Source: Anaerolineae bacterium UTCFX2 (GTDB taxonomy: Bacteria > Chloroflexota > Anaerolineae > Anaerolineales > UBA4823). From it: a stretch of 64,000 nt of DNA. The position numbers were made by a program, and so were the translations under genes. The notes beneath the pieces were generated by a model. The model worked only from the letters and a program-made list of their open reading frames with translations, had not been told where the DNA came from and did not search any database. The DNA is taken from NCBI GenBank assembly GCA_002050125.1, contig MWTA01000088.1:57220-121219 (forward strand), in the 5' to 3' direction. Position 1 is the stretch's first letter; each line of letters begins with the position of its first letter. Shown piece by piece: positions 35,089 to 43,672 of the stretch.

Positions 35089-35322
35089 ATGCCGCGTATT
35101 CGATGCCATTACATCGACTGTGTTTTTCTGGATGACGGGTATTGTGGCGCTGCAGCAGTTGAAATTGATCCGGATGCAGGATGCATGACATATTCCCGCA
35201 TGAACGATCTGGATTCAGAGAAAGATTGGGGAGAAGAGACAGAAGATCTGGACGAATGGGAAGACCTAGAGGGTGAAGACGAAGACGATGAAATCTGGTT
35301 AGACGAAAGCGAAGAGTATTGA
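35089..35322 (+). CDS. Small Cys-motif acidic protein (DUF1540-like)
   Basis: A 77-residue protein. The N-terminal 35 residues have the DUF1540-like pattern of four Cys (CHYIDC, GYCGA, AGCMTY) and may bind a metal. The C-terminal 40 residues are extremely acidic: more than half are Asp or Glu. A very strong RBS (TAGGAGGT) suggests high expression. Function is unknown; an acidic tail can mimic DNA or bind basic partners, but that is speculation. It is followed one base later by the GTG of the secreted protein gene. Confidence 0.8.
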   Translation: MPRIRCHYIDCVFLDDGYCGAAAVEIDPDAGCMTYSRMNDLDSEKDWGEETEDLDEWEDLEGEDEDDEIWLDESEEY

Positions 35323-35323
35323 A

Positions 35324-35842
35324 GTGTTCGTCAGCCAATCAAGCCCGCCCTGGTATATTTTCGCAGCGCTGCTCTTGGTCTTCAATCTAGGCGCGAAAAA
35401 ACCGCCAACGCTCGGCTTGTCCGATGAAGTATTCTTAGTTCCACAAATCGGAACTCCCACAAGTATTTCGAATTTTCTTGCCCCGGCGGCGGGATGCAAT
35501 TGGTCTGGAATAGGCGGTCAGCTATTTGATTCAACGAGCAATCCCATGCCTGGCAAAATTATAAAGTTAGATGGGACGCTGCAAGGAACGCCAATTAACT
35601 TGCTTGGGGTCAGCGGCGGTGAGATAAAACTCGGACCAGCCGGATTTGCATTCAAAATCGCCGACCAGCCCGTTGCATCAAACGCAACATTATTTATGCA
35701 GGTACTGGATATCACCGGAGCCGCGCTCACGCCAAGGATGGCAGTCCAAACATACGCTGACTGTCAGCGGAATTTTATTCTGCTGAATGTCAAAGCCACC
35801 CTGCGTCAGAACCCAACTTTTTTCCCCATGATTAGAAAATAG
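35324..35842 (+). CDS. Secreted protein of unknown function
   Basis: A 172-residue protein with a GTG start one base after the stop of the acidic protein, which implies translational coupling. A hydrophobic stretch at residues about 10-24 (WYIFAALLLVFNLG) looks like a signal peptide. The remainder is beta-rich, with two cysteines (GCNW and DCQRN) that could form a disulfide after export, and it resembles a carbohydrate-binding-like or lectin-like sandwich only in a general way. I do not recognise a family. Export and a disulfide would fit the thioredoxin-VKOR gene nearby. Confidence 0.7.
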   Translation: MFVSQSSPPWYIFAALLLVFNLGAKKPPTLGLSDEVFLVPQIGTPTSISNFLAPAAGCNWSGIGGQLFDSTSNPMPGKIIKLDGTLQGTPINLLGVSGGEIKLGPAGFAFKIADQPVASNATLFMQVLDITGAALTPRMAVQTYADCQRNFILLNVKATLRQNPTFFPMIRK

Positions 35843-35883
35843 GCTGACCGCAATTGTGTTGTTGATAGGGTTGGATTTGCGAG

Positions 35884-36444
35884 ATGTGGGATCACTTTGA
35901 TTTGCTGGCGCCAATTTACGAGCTGGTGATCCGGCCGCGAAAACCAGAGAAGCTGTTATCGCTTATGAAAATGGATCCGGCTTCTCAAATCCTGGATGTA
36001 GGCGGCGGGACGGGAAGAATTTCGCAATTCTTTGCGGCAGCAGGCTATCGCGTCGTGGTTGCAGATATTTCGCAGCGGATGCTTACGAAAGCGCTCGAGA
36101 AGGATGGTTTAGCCGCTGTTTGCGCTCCAAGCGAACAAATGCCCTTCCAGGATGAGACATTCTGTTGCACCATTATGGTAGACGCTTTTCACCACGTCGC
36201 GGATCAAAAGCAGACTGCGCTTGAATTATGGAGATTGCTAAAACCTGGCGGGAGGTTGATTATCGAAGAGCCGGATCCGCGCCTCGTCGCCGTTAAGCTG
36301 GTTGCATTGGCTGAAAAACTCGCGTTAATGAGAAGCCATTTTTCCTCGCCCGAAAAAATTGGCGGCTATTTTCACTTTCCATCGGCGAGGGTGACCGTTC
36401 AAGCAGAAGAGCCCAACGCCTTTATCATCGTCGACAAAGCCTGA
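35884..36444 (+). CDS. SAM-dependent class I methyltransferase
   Basis: A 186-residue protein with the classic methyltransferase motif I ILDVGGGTGRISQFF (about residues 37-51). The acidic motif after strand 2 is VVVADIS, motif post-II EQMPFQDETF, and motif III LLKPGGRLIIEEPDPR. It resembles UbiE-like small methyltransferases acting on quinones or other small molecules, and is somewhat short at the C-terminus. The acceptor cannot be told. It converges on the thioredoxin-VKOR gene with a 41-base gap. Confidence 0.88.
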   Translation: MWDHFDLLAPIYELVIRPRKPEKLLSLMKMDPASQILDVGGGTGRISQFFAAAGYRVVVADISQRMLTKALEKDGLAAVCAPSEQMPFQDETFCCTIMVDAFHHVADQKQTALELWRLLKPGGRLIIEEPDPRLVAVKLVALAEKLALMRSHFSSPEKIGGYFHFPSARVTVQAEEPNAFIIVDKA

Positions 36445-36485
36445 TCGGGTCTCGATCCTCGGATCACGGATGGGGAAGAATCGTA

Positions 36486-37625
36486 TTAGAGCGAATCCTT
36501 GACAAGGATTTCTTCGTCGGAAATATCATCCCCAAACGCGGAATCGTCCATTGCCAGCGCTGCTTTTGCGGGCTGGGTCGTAAAAAGAAGGATCGCTGTT
36601 ATCACAATTGCGCTTGATATACACCAAACGCAAGCAGCCCCAATCACAAAAGGCTCAAGAAAAGTTAGATAGATCGAAAACAGCACGCCAAACCAAGCCA
36701 TTGCCCAAATGGCAATTGTAAAAAACTTTTGGCGCGTTTTTGGTCCATAAGTTTTTAACATCCAGGCGATAAGGATCGCCAGGTAGCCAATCATCCCTAA
36801 AACGCCTACTGGAAGAAATCCAAAGAGCGTCGCATAGGGGCTTTCTTGAACGCTGTTGCAATCGCCAATTGGTCCACATACGGCAGTCGTTGTGGTTAGC
36901 TCAATATACGACATGTAGAATGCAATTCCAAAACCAAGAATTGCTGCAACCGGCAGCAACCACTCCGGAAAAGAGATAAATTTGTGTTCTGCGCCTCGGA
37001 GATAGCTGAAAAGAACGAGCGCAGCGCAAACGATCATTCCAACCAAAACAACCACGGCAATACTGTTTGCGACTGGGTCTCGTAAGTAGTTTTGCACGAA
37101 AGCCGGACCGGTGGGCGGGGGCGGCTCTTGTGCAGTTGTAACCTGGTTTACCGCTTGCTCCTGAACGTCTAATACCTCAGCCAGCCCTGGGATATCGGGC
37201 CATGCAAATCCGCCTTTCGCTAAGCCGTTTTCGATGATCTGGGGAAAGAGTATTTCAATTTCATCCGTGCCAACCAGAACTTCGTTGGCGACGATCAATG
37301 TAGGGACGCCCATGCGGGTTTCTGGAATATTGAACTTTATAATTGCAGCCTGATACAACTCGAGACCAACCGGGTGAGACACGTCTATCCCAACAATGTC
37401 AAGCTGATTAGGGTATTTCTTCACCAAGGGCGGCAGGACATTTTCCATGACGTCGTGGCAATGCGGACAGGATGGGGAATAGAAGAGAACCGCCTGAACG
37501 ATCGGCTGCGCCAGGCTCACCTGCGGTTGAACGAAAACTTGCGGCTGAATGAAAACTGGAAAAAACAGGAAGAATACCGGTGTGAATCTCGCAAATCTGC
37601 TTAAGAAATTGTGGAATGAAGTCAT
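36486..37625 (-). CDS. Thioredoxin-VKOR fusion, disulfide-bond formation
   Basis: A 379-residue membrane protein for oxidative folding of exported proteins. A signal/anchor segment at residues about 10-28 is followed by an extracytoplasmic thioredoxin-like domain with active site C53-P-H-C56. Then come a transmembrane segment and a vitamin K epoxide reductase domain with loop cysteines (AVCGPIGDC) and the quinone-site CVWC motif in the last helices. VKOR reoxidises the thioredoxin partner with quinone, replacing DsbB. The order (thioredoxin first, VKOR second) is the reverse of the better-known cyanobacterial and plant fusions. The C-terminal tail is acidic and cytosolic. Confidence 0.9.
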   Translation of the reverse strand: MTSFHNFLSRFARFTPVFFLFFPVFIQPQVFVQPQVSLAQPIVQAVLFYSPSCPHCHDVMENVLPPLVKKYPNQLDIVGIDVSHPVGLELYQAAIIKFNIPETRMGVPTLIVANEVLVGTDEIEILFPQIIENGLAKGGFAWPDIPGLAEVLDVQEQAVNQVTTAQEPPPPTGPAFVQNYLRDPVANSIAVVVLVGMIVCAALVLFSYLRGAEHKFISFPEWLLPVAAILGFGIAFYMSYIELTTTTAVCGPIGDCNSVQESPYATLFGFLPVGVLGMIGYLAILIAWMLKTYGPKTRQKFFTIAIWAMAWFGVLFSIYLTFLEPFVIGAACVWCISSAIVITAILLFTTQPAKAALAMDDSAFGDDISDEEILVKDSL

Positions 37626-37642
37626 TGGGATTTAGGCCTCAC

Positions 37643-37710
37643 TGGGGGTGTAAACCAGGCGTAATTCTCTGCTGGGAAGGATGAAACTCGTTTACAAAGA
37701 ACCACCCCCA
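37643..37710 (-). other. Long-range hairpin between tatA and the thioredoxin-VKOR gene
   Basis: TGGGGGTG (37643-37650) pairs with CACCCCCA (37703-37710), and the adjoining GTAAAC (37650-37655) with GTTTAC (37690-37695). It lies in the leader of the thioredoxin-VKOR gene or the tail of tatA, both on the minus strand. No T run follows. It could be a transcript-end structure or a leader element; I do not recognise a known riboswitch. Confidence 0.4.
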
Positions 37711-37750
37711 TAATCGGAGGCGGTCCAGTAATTATAGGATATCAAATTAT

Positions 37751-37942
37751 TCAAGATTTCTCTTGGTCTTCAGTTTCCGGTTTGTCCTGGGCATCTTTTC
37801 CTTTGTCGGGGCCTTGGATGCCATCTTTGAATGCCCGAATACCGCTGCCCATTTCGCCGGCAATCTTGCTGATTCGACCGACGCCGAAAAGGATCAATAC
37901 GATCACTAGAATAATGATCAACTCAGTTGGACCAAGGTTCAT
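37751..37942 (-). CDS. tatA: Twin-arginine translocase subunit TatA
   Basis: A 63-residue protein with the TatA layout. A short N-terminus contains the conserved LGPTELIII segment, then one transmembrane helix (LVIVLILFG). The hinge GVGRISKIAGEMGSGIRAF and a charged C-terminal tail (KGKDAQDKPETEDQEKS) follow. It forms the pore-like assembly of the Tat system exporting folded proteins. ATG at 37942 with GGAG was chosen over an in-frame ATG at 37990, which would add an uncharacteristic hydrophilic extension. tatC is not in the window. Confidence 0.93.
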   Translation of the reverse strand: MNLGPTELIIILVIVLILFGVGRISKIAGEMGSGIRAFKDGIQGPDKGKDAQDKPETEDQEKS

Positions 37943-38048
37943 TTTATTCTCCGATACAGGTTTTTCTGAATTTTTATTCCAGACAGACAAACTATTCTGT
38001 ATGTATGCTGCCCTTTCAATTTCAAAATTAAATTATACTACTCTTTCT

Positions 38049-38057
38049 TGGTACAAT
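38049..38057 (+). promoter_or_regulatory. Possible extended -10 promoter of trmFO
   Basis: TGG-TACAAT ends 10 bases before the trmFO ATG, implying a nearly leaderless mRNA. An alternative -10 TATACT lies at 38034-38039. No clear -35 for either. Confidence 0.3.
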
Positions 38058-38067
38058 TACATGAGAG

Positions 38068-39441
38068 ATGTCTGAATTAATCGTAGTCGGTGGAGGCCTT
38101 GCAGGATGTGAGGCAGCCTGGCAGGCGGCTGAAAGGGGGGTGCGCGTCCAGCTTTATGAGATGCGGCCTGGCGTGCAGACGGGCGCCCATCAAACCGCGG
38201 GGTTGGCGGAACTGGTTTGTTCGAATTCGCTGGGATCCAAGCTGCCCGATCGCGCTACCGGTCTGCTGCAAACGGAAACATTGCGCTTAGGGTCGTTGCT
38301 GCTAAAAATAGCCCAGGAGTGCGCCGTTCCAGCCGGTGGAGCCCTGGCGGTTGATCGCCAGCTTTTTTCAAAAACCGTGACCGAGACAATTACTTCTCAT
38401 CCGAATATCACGCTGGTTCGCAAAGAACTGCATCAAATACCGGATGGGGTTTCTGTGATCGCCTCTGGGCCATTGACCTCTGCCGCGCTCGCAGCGTCAA
38501 TTGGGGAATGGACCGGAGAACAGCAGCTCTTTTTTTTCGACGCAATCGCGCCAATCGTCAGCTATGAATCGATTGACATGACAATTGCTTACCGCGGCTC
38601 GCGTTACGATCGCGGCGATTTAGACGCAGGCGATTACATCAACTGCCCCATGACCGAGCAGGAATACGCTGAATTTATTCAGGCACTGGCAAACGCTGAA
38701 CAGATTGAATTGCACGACTTTGAGAAAATGATCGAAACGGGCGTGCGGGCTGGAGTCGAGCGTTACTTTGAAGGCTGCCTCCCGATTGAGATCTTGCTCA
38801 GCCGTGGGCAGGATTCCCTGGCTTTTGGACCGCTGCGTCCAGTCGGATTAATCGATCCGAGAAATGGGAGAAGACCCTATGCGGTGGTGCAGTTGCGCCA
38901 GGACAATCTCGCTGGTACGCTTTACAACATGGTTGGGTTTCAAACTAATCTTAAGTTTGCGGAGCAAAGGCGGGTTTTTCGCCTGATCCCCGGTCTCCAG
39001 CAGGCTGAATTTAGCCGTTACGGTCAAATGCACCGCAATACATTCATTTTCTCGCCAACCATATTGCGCCCTAATTTGCAGACGGAAAACCGGCTTGGAC
39101 TGTTCTTTGCCGGTCAAATCACCGGCGTCGAGGGCTATGTCGGAAATATCGCAACTGGATTACTCGCCGGTTTGAACGCAGCGCGTTTCCTCCACGGAGA
39201 AGAACTGATTGTTTTGCCGCCCACAACCATGTTAGGGGCGTTGTGCCATTACATTACTCATGCCAGCGCGCAAGACTTCCAGCCCATGAAGGCAAATTTC
39301 GGAATATTGCCGCCTTTGCCCGAACCAATTCCACGTGGAAAACGCGAGCGTGCCGCGGCATATTCACGACGCGCGTTGAACGATATCGAAGACTTAGCGT
39401 CCCGGATCTTTTTTATAATTGAAAATCAACATAAAAACTAA
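38068..39441 (+). CDS. trmFO: TrmFO, folate-dependent tRNA (uracil-5-)-methyltransferase
   Basis: FAD- and methylenetetrahydrofolate-dependent enzyme making m5U54 (ribothymidine) in the tRNA T loop. The N-terminal FAD-binding motif is [13 protein letters not shown], followed by [12 protein letters not shown] and the family-specific [28 protein letters not shown] near the C-terminus is also diagnostic. The length of 457 residues is normal. It is usual in bacteria that lack SAM-dependent TrmA. It begins 126 bases from divergent tatA. Confidence 0.96.
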   Translation: MSELIVVGGGLAGCEAAWQAAERGVRVQLYEMRPGVQTGAHQTAGLAELVCSNSLGSKLPDRATGLLQTETLRLGSLLLKIAQECAVPAGGALAVDRQLFSKTVTETITSHPNITLVRKELHQIPDGVSVIASGPLTSAALAASIGEWTGEQQLFFFDAIAPIVSYESIDMTIAYRGSRYDRGDLDAGDYINCPMTEQEYAEFIQALANAEQIELHDFEKMIETGVRAGVERYFEGCLPIEILLSRGQDSLAFGPLRPVGLIDPRNGRRPYAVVQLRQDNLAGTLYNMVGFQTNLKFAEQRRVFRLIPGLQQAEFSRYGQMHRNTFIFSPTILRPNLQTENRLGLFFAGQITGVEGYVGNIATGLLAGLNAARFLHGEELIVLPPTTMLGALCHYITHASAQDFQPMKANFGILPPLPEPIPRGKRERAAAYSRRALNDIEDLASRIFFIIENQHKN

Positions 39442-39475
39442 GTATAGCCATCAACATACCTGAAAACCAAACACA

Positions 39476-40732
39476 ATGACCAGCAAAGACTCGCTCGACA
39501 AAATTCACCACCTCTGGATCAGCCAAATTGCCCAAACCCTCGCGCAGAGCGAGGACCTTCGTCCGGATTTCGAAGAGCTGCTCGAACAATTCTTCGCGCG
39601 ACTATTGCAATCGGTGAACTCCCATGATCCAACATTGATGGAGGGTTTGTTGCGCGACTGGGTATTAGCTCGAACCCAAACGGATTTGGAAGCTCGCAAA
39701 ACAAGCCTACCGGCAATCCTGAACCAGATACACCAGTTAACCTTCGCAATTGCGCGTGATAACCTGCCAGAACCCGATGCGTTCACTCTCATCGATGACC
39801 TCCTGCCGATATTCCTGCATTGTTTTGAATTTGCAGCGCAACTGGAAATCGAAAAGAACATCGAACACATTTCGCAGCAGCTTGAGTTTGCCAACAAGAA
39901 TTTGCAGCGCCTCGATAAAAGCAAATCGGATTTTATTGCTATCGCCGCCCACGAATTGAAAACCCCTCTGACATTGATCGAGGGATATTCCTCCATGGTG
40001 CGCGAGGTGATTCTGCAAGGACGCGAACAGGTTCAGCCAGAAGTTTTGTTGAACGGGATAGAAAATGGCGCCAACCGGTTGCGTCAAATCATTGACGATA
40101 TGATTGATGTTTCCATGATCGACAATAATTTGTTATCGCTCAACCTTCAGCCGATGTGGTTTAACCGCCTCTTTTTGGTCCTCAAAGACGAATTCGAGGG
40201 GGTGATTAATGAGCGCGGAATGCAATTAGATATCCGCGATTTCTCGGGCTGTGAGGAGATGATCTTTGCCGATAATGAGCGGCTCTACCAGGCGTTTCGA
40301 AATTTATTCACCAATGCCATTAAATTCACACCCGATGGCGGGAAAATTACGGTGGATGGCAGAAAACTCTCGGGATTTATCGAAATCACCATCAGCGATA
40401 CCGGAATTGGGATCGATCCGAAAGATCATTCTGTGATTTTCGAAAAATTCGGGCGGGTAGGAAACACCTCGCTCCATTCCAGCGGCAAGACGAAATTCAA
40501 AGGCGGCGGTCCCGGCTTAGGTTTATCGATCACGCGCGGCATAATCGAAGCGCATGGGGGTTCCGTATGGATTGAGTCGCCCGGATATAACGAAACCGAA
40601 TACCCTGGCTCGACTTTTCATGTGCTTCTCCCCATTCGAACAACCCCGCACGATCCAAAGCTGGCAAAACTGTTTGTGCCATCCGAAGACCAGGATACGG
40701 ATCCACTAGCAGGGAACATTGAGCCATTATGA
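39476..40732 (+). CDS. Cytosolic sensor histidine kinase
   Basis: A 418-residue kinase without transmembrane segments. Residues 1-145 are an alpha-helical input region that I do not recognise, ending in a coiled coil (HISQQLEFANKNLQRLD). The HisKA domain has the phosphoacceptor motif AAHELKTPLTLIEGYS (about residue 160). The HATPase domain has N box FRNLFTNAIKFTPDG, then ISDTGIGIDPKD and GGGPGLGLSITRGII. The stop overlaps the hflX start as ATGA, so the two are translationally coupled, an unusual pairing. Its partner regulator is not adjacent; candidates lie at 43673 and 44590. Confidence 0.92.
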   Translation: MTSKDSLDKIHHLWISQIAQTLAQSEDLRPDFEELLEQFFARLLQSVNSHDPTLMEGLLRDWVLARTQTDLEARKTSLPAILNQIHQLTFAIARDNLPEPDAFTLIDDLLPIFLHCFEFAAQLEIEKNIEHISQQLEFANKNLQRLDKSKSDFIAIAAHELKTPLTLIEGYSSMVREVILQGREQVQPEVLLNGIENGANRLRQIIDDMIDVSMIDNNLLSLNLQPMWFNRLFLVLKDEFEGVINERGMQLDIRDFSGCEEMIFADNERLYQAFRNLFTNAIKFTPDGGKITVDGRKLSGFIEITISDTGIGIDPKDHSVIFEKFGRVGNTSLHSSGKTKFKGGGPGLGLSITRGIIEAHGGSVWIESPGYNETEYPGSTFHVLLPIRTTPHDPKLAKLFVPSEDQDTDPLAGNIEPL

Positions 40733-42087
40733 CCAGGATAAAGCCAGAACCCACCTCACCGCCCAAAGAACGCGCTTTCCTCGTTGGCGTGGAATTCATA
40801 GGCAAACACGAACTTCTGTCCTTAGATGCTTCGCTGCAAGAATTAGCGCTTCTGGCGGAGACTGCCGGCCTTGAGGTCGTCGGCGAGGCAACCCAAAAAC
40901 TAAACCATCCCAACTCTCAGACGTTCATTGGGTCAGGGAAGGTCGAAGAGGTCCGCGCGCTGGCGCAGGAACTGCAGGCTGAAGTTGTGCTTTTCGACGA
41001 AGAGCTTTCCCCGCGGCATCTGCGCGAACTGGAACGCATCCTTGGCGATGACGTTCGAGTGATCGACCGCACCGCATTGATCTTGGATATTTTTGCGCAG
41101 CACGCTCACACCCGCGAGGGCGCGCTGCAAGTCGAGCTGGCGCAGTATGAATACCGTCTCCCGCGGCTTACTCGTGCCTGGACACATTTAGCGCGCCAGG
41201 CTGGGGGAGGCGGCGGGCGCACTGGCAGTGTGGGCGGCGTTGGACTGCGCGGACCTGGCGAGACCCAACTCGAAGTTGACCGAAGAGACATTCGCCGGCG
41301 CATTGATCACTTGAAAGTAGAACTGGAGAAAGTGCGCACACACCGGCGGCAGTATCGCACCCGGCGCAATCGTTCCCGGCTGCCATTAGTGACCCTGGTA
41401 GGCTATACCAACGCCGGAAAATCCACGTTGCTCAATCGGCTGGCGGGCGCCGATGTCTTTGTCGCCGACAAACTATTCGCCACGCTTGACCCGACTACGC
41501 GCCGGGTGGAGCTGCCTGGCGGTCATCTCGTGCTGATTACCGACACAGTAGGCTTTATCCAGAAACTTCCAACCGAACTGGTCGCCGCCTTCCGGGCGAC
41601 ATTGGAGGAGATTTCCGAAGCGGATTTGCTGCTCCATGTGGTCGATCTGACACATCCGAGCGCCCTGGCGCAAGCCGAGGCGGTTTACGAAACCCTGGAC
41701 GAGATAGACGCCAGCCATATACCGGTCTTGACTGTGTTGAATAAAATCGACCAACTCGAACACCCCGACCAGGTCGAGGGCGCCTTGGCGCAATTTCCGA
41801 ACGCCGTTCCAATTTCCGCCTTAACGGGAAGTGGTATATCGGAACTGTTAAGTGCGGTATCCAAACGGCTGTTTTCAACATACGAGCATCTTGAGGTCAA
41901 ACTTCCCTATCAGCAAGGCGCATTGATCTCAATGTTCCATGAATTGGGTCAGGTTGAAAAAGTAGAACACGTGCGCGGCGGAGTTAAAATTCAGGGCAAT
42001 ATCCCTGTTCGGCTCAAGTCCCGCTTCAGACCCTTCGTCTTGAATCCTTCAACCGAAGACGAGCGAGGAGGACCAATACTACAATAA
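40729..42087 (+). CDS. hflX: Ribosome-associated GTPase HflX
   Basis: GTPase that splits stalled or hibernating 70S ribosomes under stress. The N-terminal HflX domain includes NHPNSQTFIGSGKVEEVRAL and the Gly-rich loop GGGGRTGSVGGVGLRGPGET (quoted in part). The G domain carries G1 GYTNAGKSTLLN (about residue 226), G3 DTVGF and G4 NKID. The length of 452 is normal. It overlaps the preceding kinase stop by four bases. Confidence 0.96.
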   Translation: MTRIKPEPTSPPKERAFLVGVEFIGKHELLSLDASLQELALLAETAGLEVVGEATQKLNHPNSQTFIGSGKVEEVRALAQELQAEVVLFDEELSPRHLRELERILGDDVRVIDRTALILDIFAQHAHTREGALQVELAQYEYRLPRLTRAWTHLARQAGGGGGRTGSVGGVGLRGPGETQLEVDRRDIRRRIDHLKVELEKVRTHRRQYRTRRNRSRLPLVTLVGYTNAGKSTLLNRLAGADVFVADKLFATLDPTTRRVELPGGHLVLITDTVGFIQKLPTELVAAFRATLEEISEADLLLHVVDLTHPSALAQAEAVYETLDEIDASHIPVLTVLNKIDQLEHPDQVEGALAQFPNAVPISALTGSGISELLSAVSKRLFSTYEHLEVKLPYQQGALISMFHELGQVEKVEHVRGGVKIQGNIPVRLKSRFRPFVLNPSTEDERGGPILQ

Positions 42088-42129
42088 AATTTTCCCAGGA
42101 ACAGCAACCAGAAACTTGAGGGATGAAAC

Positions 42130-42339
42130 ATGCGAAAATTTAACCAATCGCTTGACAGATTATCCAATTTTTTCGCGGCAAGAAAAGGCTTGCCAGTCAT
42201 CATCGGCATTGTCTTGATCCTGGTCAATGGCGTCCTGCAATTTTTCCCCGGACTGGGTTGGGTTGTTAGCGCGAATTTATTCTTGCACTTAGGCATAATC
42301 CTGGCTTTGGTTGGCGTTTTATTGGCTTGGGCTTTATAG
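42130..42339 (+). CDS. Small two-helix membrane protein
   Basis: A 69-residue protein with a basic N-terminus (MRKFNQSLDRLSNFFAARKG) and two hydrophobic segments (LPVIIGIVLILVNGVLQFF and LFLHLGIILALVGVLLAW). It occupies the 265-base gap between hflX and the GAF kinase and starts 42 bases after the hflX stop. A weak purine-rich RBS is present. No family recognised. It is likely real because of the clean two-helix topology and gene-dense context. Confidence 0.7.
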   Translation: MRKFNQSLDRLSNFFAARKGLPVIIGIVLILVNGVLQFFPGLGWVVSANLFLHLGIILALVGVLLAWAL

Positions 42340-42352
42340 TTGAGGTGCAGGG

Positions 42353-43657
42353 TTGGACAGCAAAATCCCTCTGACTTCTGAACAACTCGAAAAACAACTC
42401 CGCGAAAGCCAGGCTTTATTTAGAATCAGCCAGATGTTGGCTGGAACGATTGATTTGCCAACCACCCTGGGGCAGATTGCCCAGGCGGCGGCATCCCTGA
42501 TCCTTAACGCCAATCGAACCACGCTGCACCTGCTCGATCCCACGGGCACGCGGTTGGAACCGATGGCGGTTTCCGGCTCTGGCGCTTCAGATTCTGGCAG
42601 CAGTTTGCACCTCAAACCCGGAAGGGGGATCGCTGGGTTGGTCTTGTCCTCTGGCAGACCGATATTGGTTTCAGACGTTTTACAGGACTCCAGATTTGTT
42701 CCGGTAAGAGATGGGGCATCGCTTGTTCGTTCGCTTTTAGTAGCGCCCATTCAAATCGAGAAAAAGAACCTAGGCACCATAAGCGTGCACAGCCCAAACC
42801 CGGGCGTTTTTACCGCAGACGACGAAAGGTTGTTGACCGTATTGGGCATCCAGGCGGCGCTGGCAATTGAAAAAGCCCGCCTTTATGCTGATCTGCAAGC
42901 CTCCCTCGAACATGAAAAATCCATCCGCGCTCAGTTGGTGCAAGCCGAGAAACTGGCTGCGCTGGGTCGCATCGTCGCTTCGGTAGCCCACGAGCTGAAC
43001 AATCCGCTTCAGGCGATCCAAAATGCGCTCTACCTCGTACAAATGGATGAAGCGCTCTCGCAACAAACCAAGAAGGATTTGGAAACCGTCTTAGCTGAAA
43101 CGGAACGAATGGCGAGTTTGATTTCCCGTCTGCGCGAAATATATCGACCGATCAACGCGGAAGAGATCCAATCCGAATCGCTCAACAAGCTGGTGCTCGA
43201 GGTCCAGGCGCTATTAAATACCCATTTGCGGCGCAACAAAATTCAATTTGAATTCTTCCCGGACCTCGCATTACCGCTGGTGCCCATGATACGCGACCAG
43301 TGCCGGCAGGTAATTCTAAATGTGTGTTTGAATGCAGTCGAAGCGATGCCCAATGGGGGTCTGTTGACGGTCATCACCAGTCACAGGGCTAAGGAAAAAG
43401 AAGCTCAGCTTGAAATTATCGATGAAGGCACAGCTATTAATCCAAACATCCTCCCATACATCTTCGATCCCTTTGTCACCACAAAAGAAAGCGGCACGGG
43501 GCTGGGTCTGGCAATCTCTTATGATATTGTGCAGCGACACCATGGCAGGATTGAAGTTGAAAGCCGCCCCAAACTTGGAACAACCTTCCGAATTATTATG
43601 CCGACCGAGATGTCGCGCCATTCGATATCGCGCAGCGAAACCAAAGAACCGATCTGA
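42353..43657 (+). CDS. GAF-domain sensor histidine kinase
   Basis: A soluble 434-residue kinase. A GAF domain at about residues 20-175 carries LHLDPTG- and LKPGRGIAGLVLSSGRPILV-type motifs. The HisKA motif is VASVAHELNNPLQAI (about residue 210). The HATPase carries VILNVCLNAVEAMPNGG and SGTGLGLAISYDIVQRHHG. The NtrB/AtoS-like phosphoacceptor sequence differs from that of the other kinases in the window. The start is a TTG at 42353 preceded by GAGGTG. It is directly followed by the response regulator at 43673, its probable partner. Confidence 0.92.
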   Translation: MDSKIPLTSEQLEKQLRESQALFRISQMLAGTIDLPTTLGQIAQAAASLILNANRTTLHLLDPTGTRLEPMAVSGSGASDSGSSLHLKPGRGIAGLVLSSGRPILVSDVLQDSRFVPVRDGASLVRSLLVAPIQIEKKNLGTISVHSPNPGVFTADDERLLTVLGIQAALAIEKARLYADLQASLEHEKSIRAQLVQAEKLAALGRIVASVAHELNNPLQAIQNALYLVQMDEALSQQTKKDLETVLAETERMASLISRLREIYRPINAEEIQSESLNKLVLEVQALLNTHLRRNKIQFEFFPDLALPLVPMIRDQCRQVILNVCLNAVEAMPNGGLLTVITSHRAKEKEAQLEIIDEGTAINPNILPYIFDPFVTTKESGTGLGLAISYDIVQRHHGRIEVESRPKLGTTFRIIMPTEMSRHSISRSETKEPI

Positions 43658-43672
43658 TAGCGAAGGATGAAA

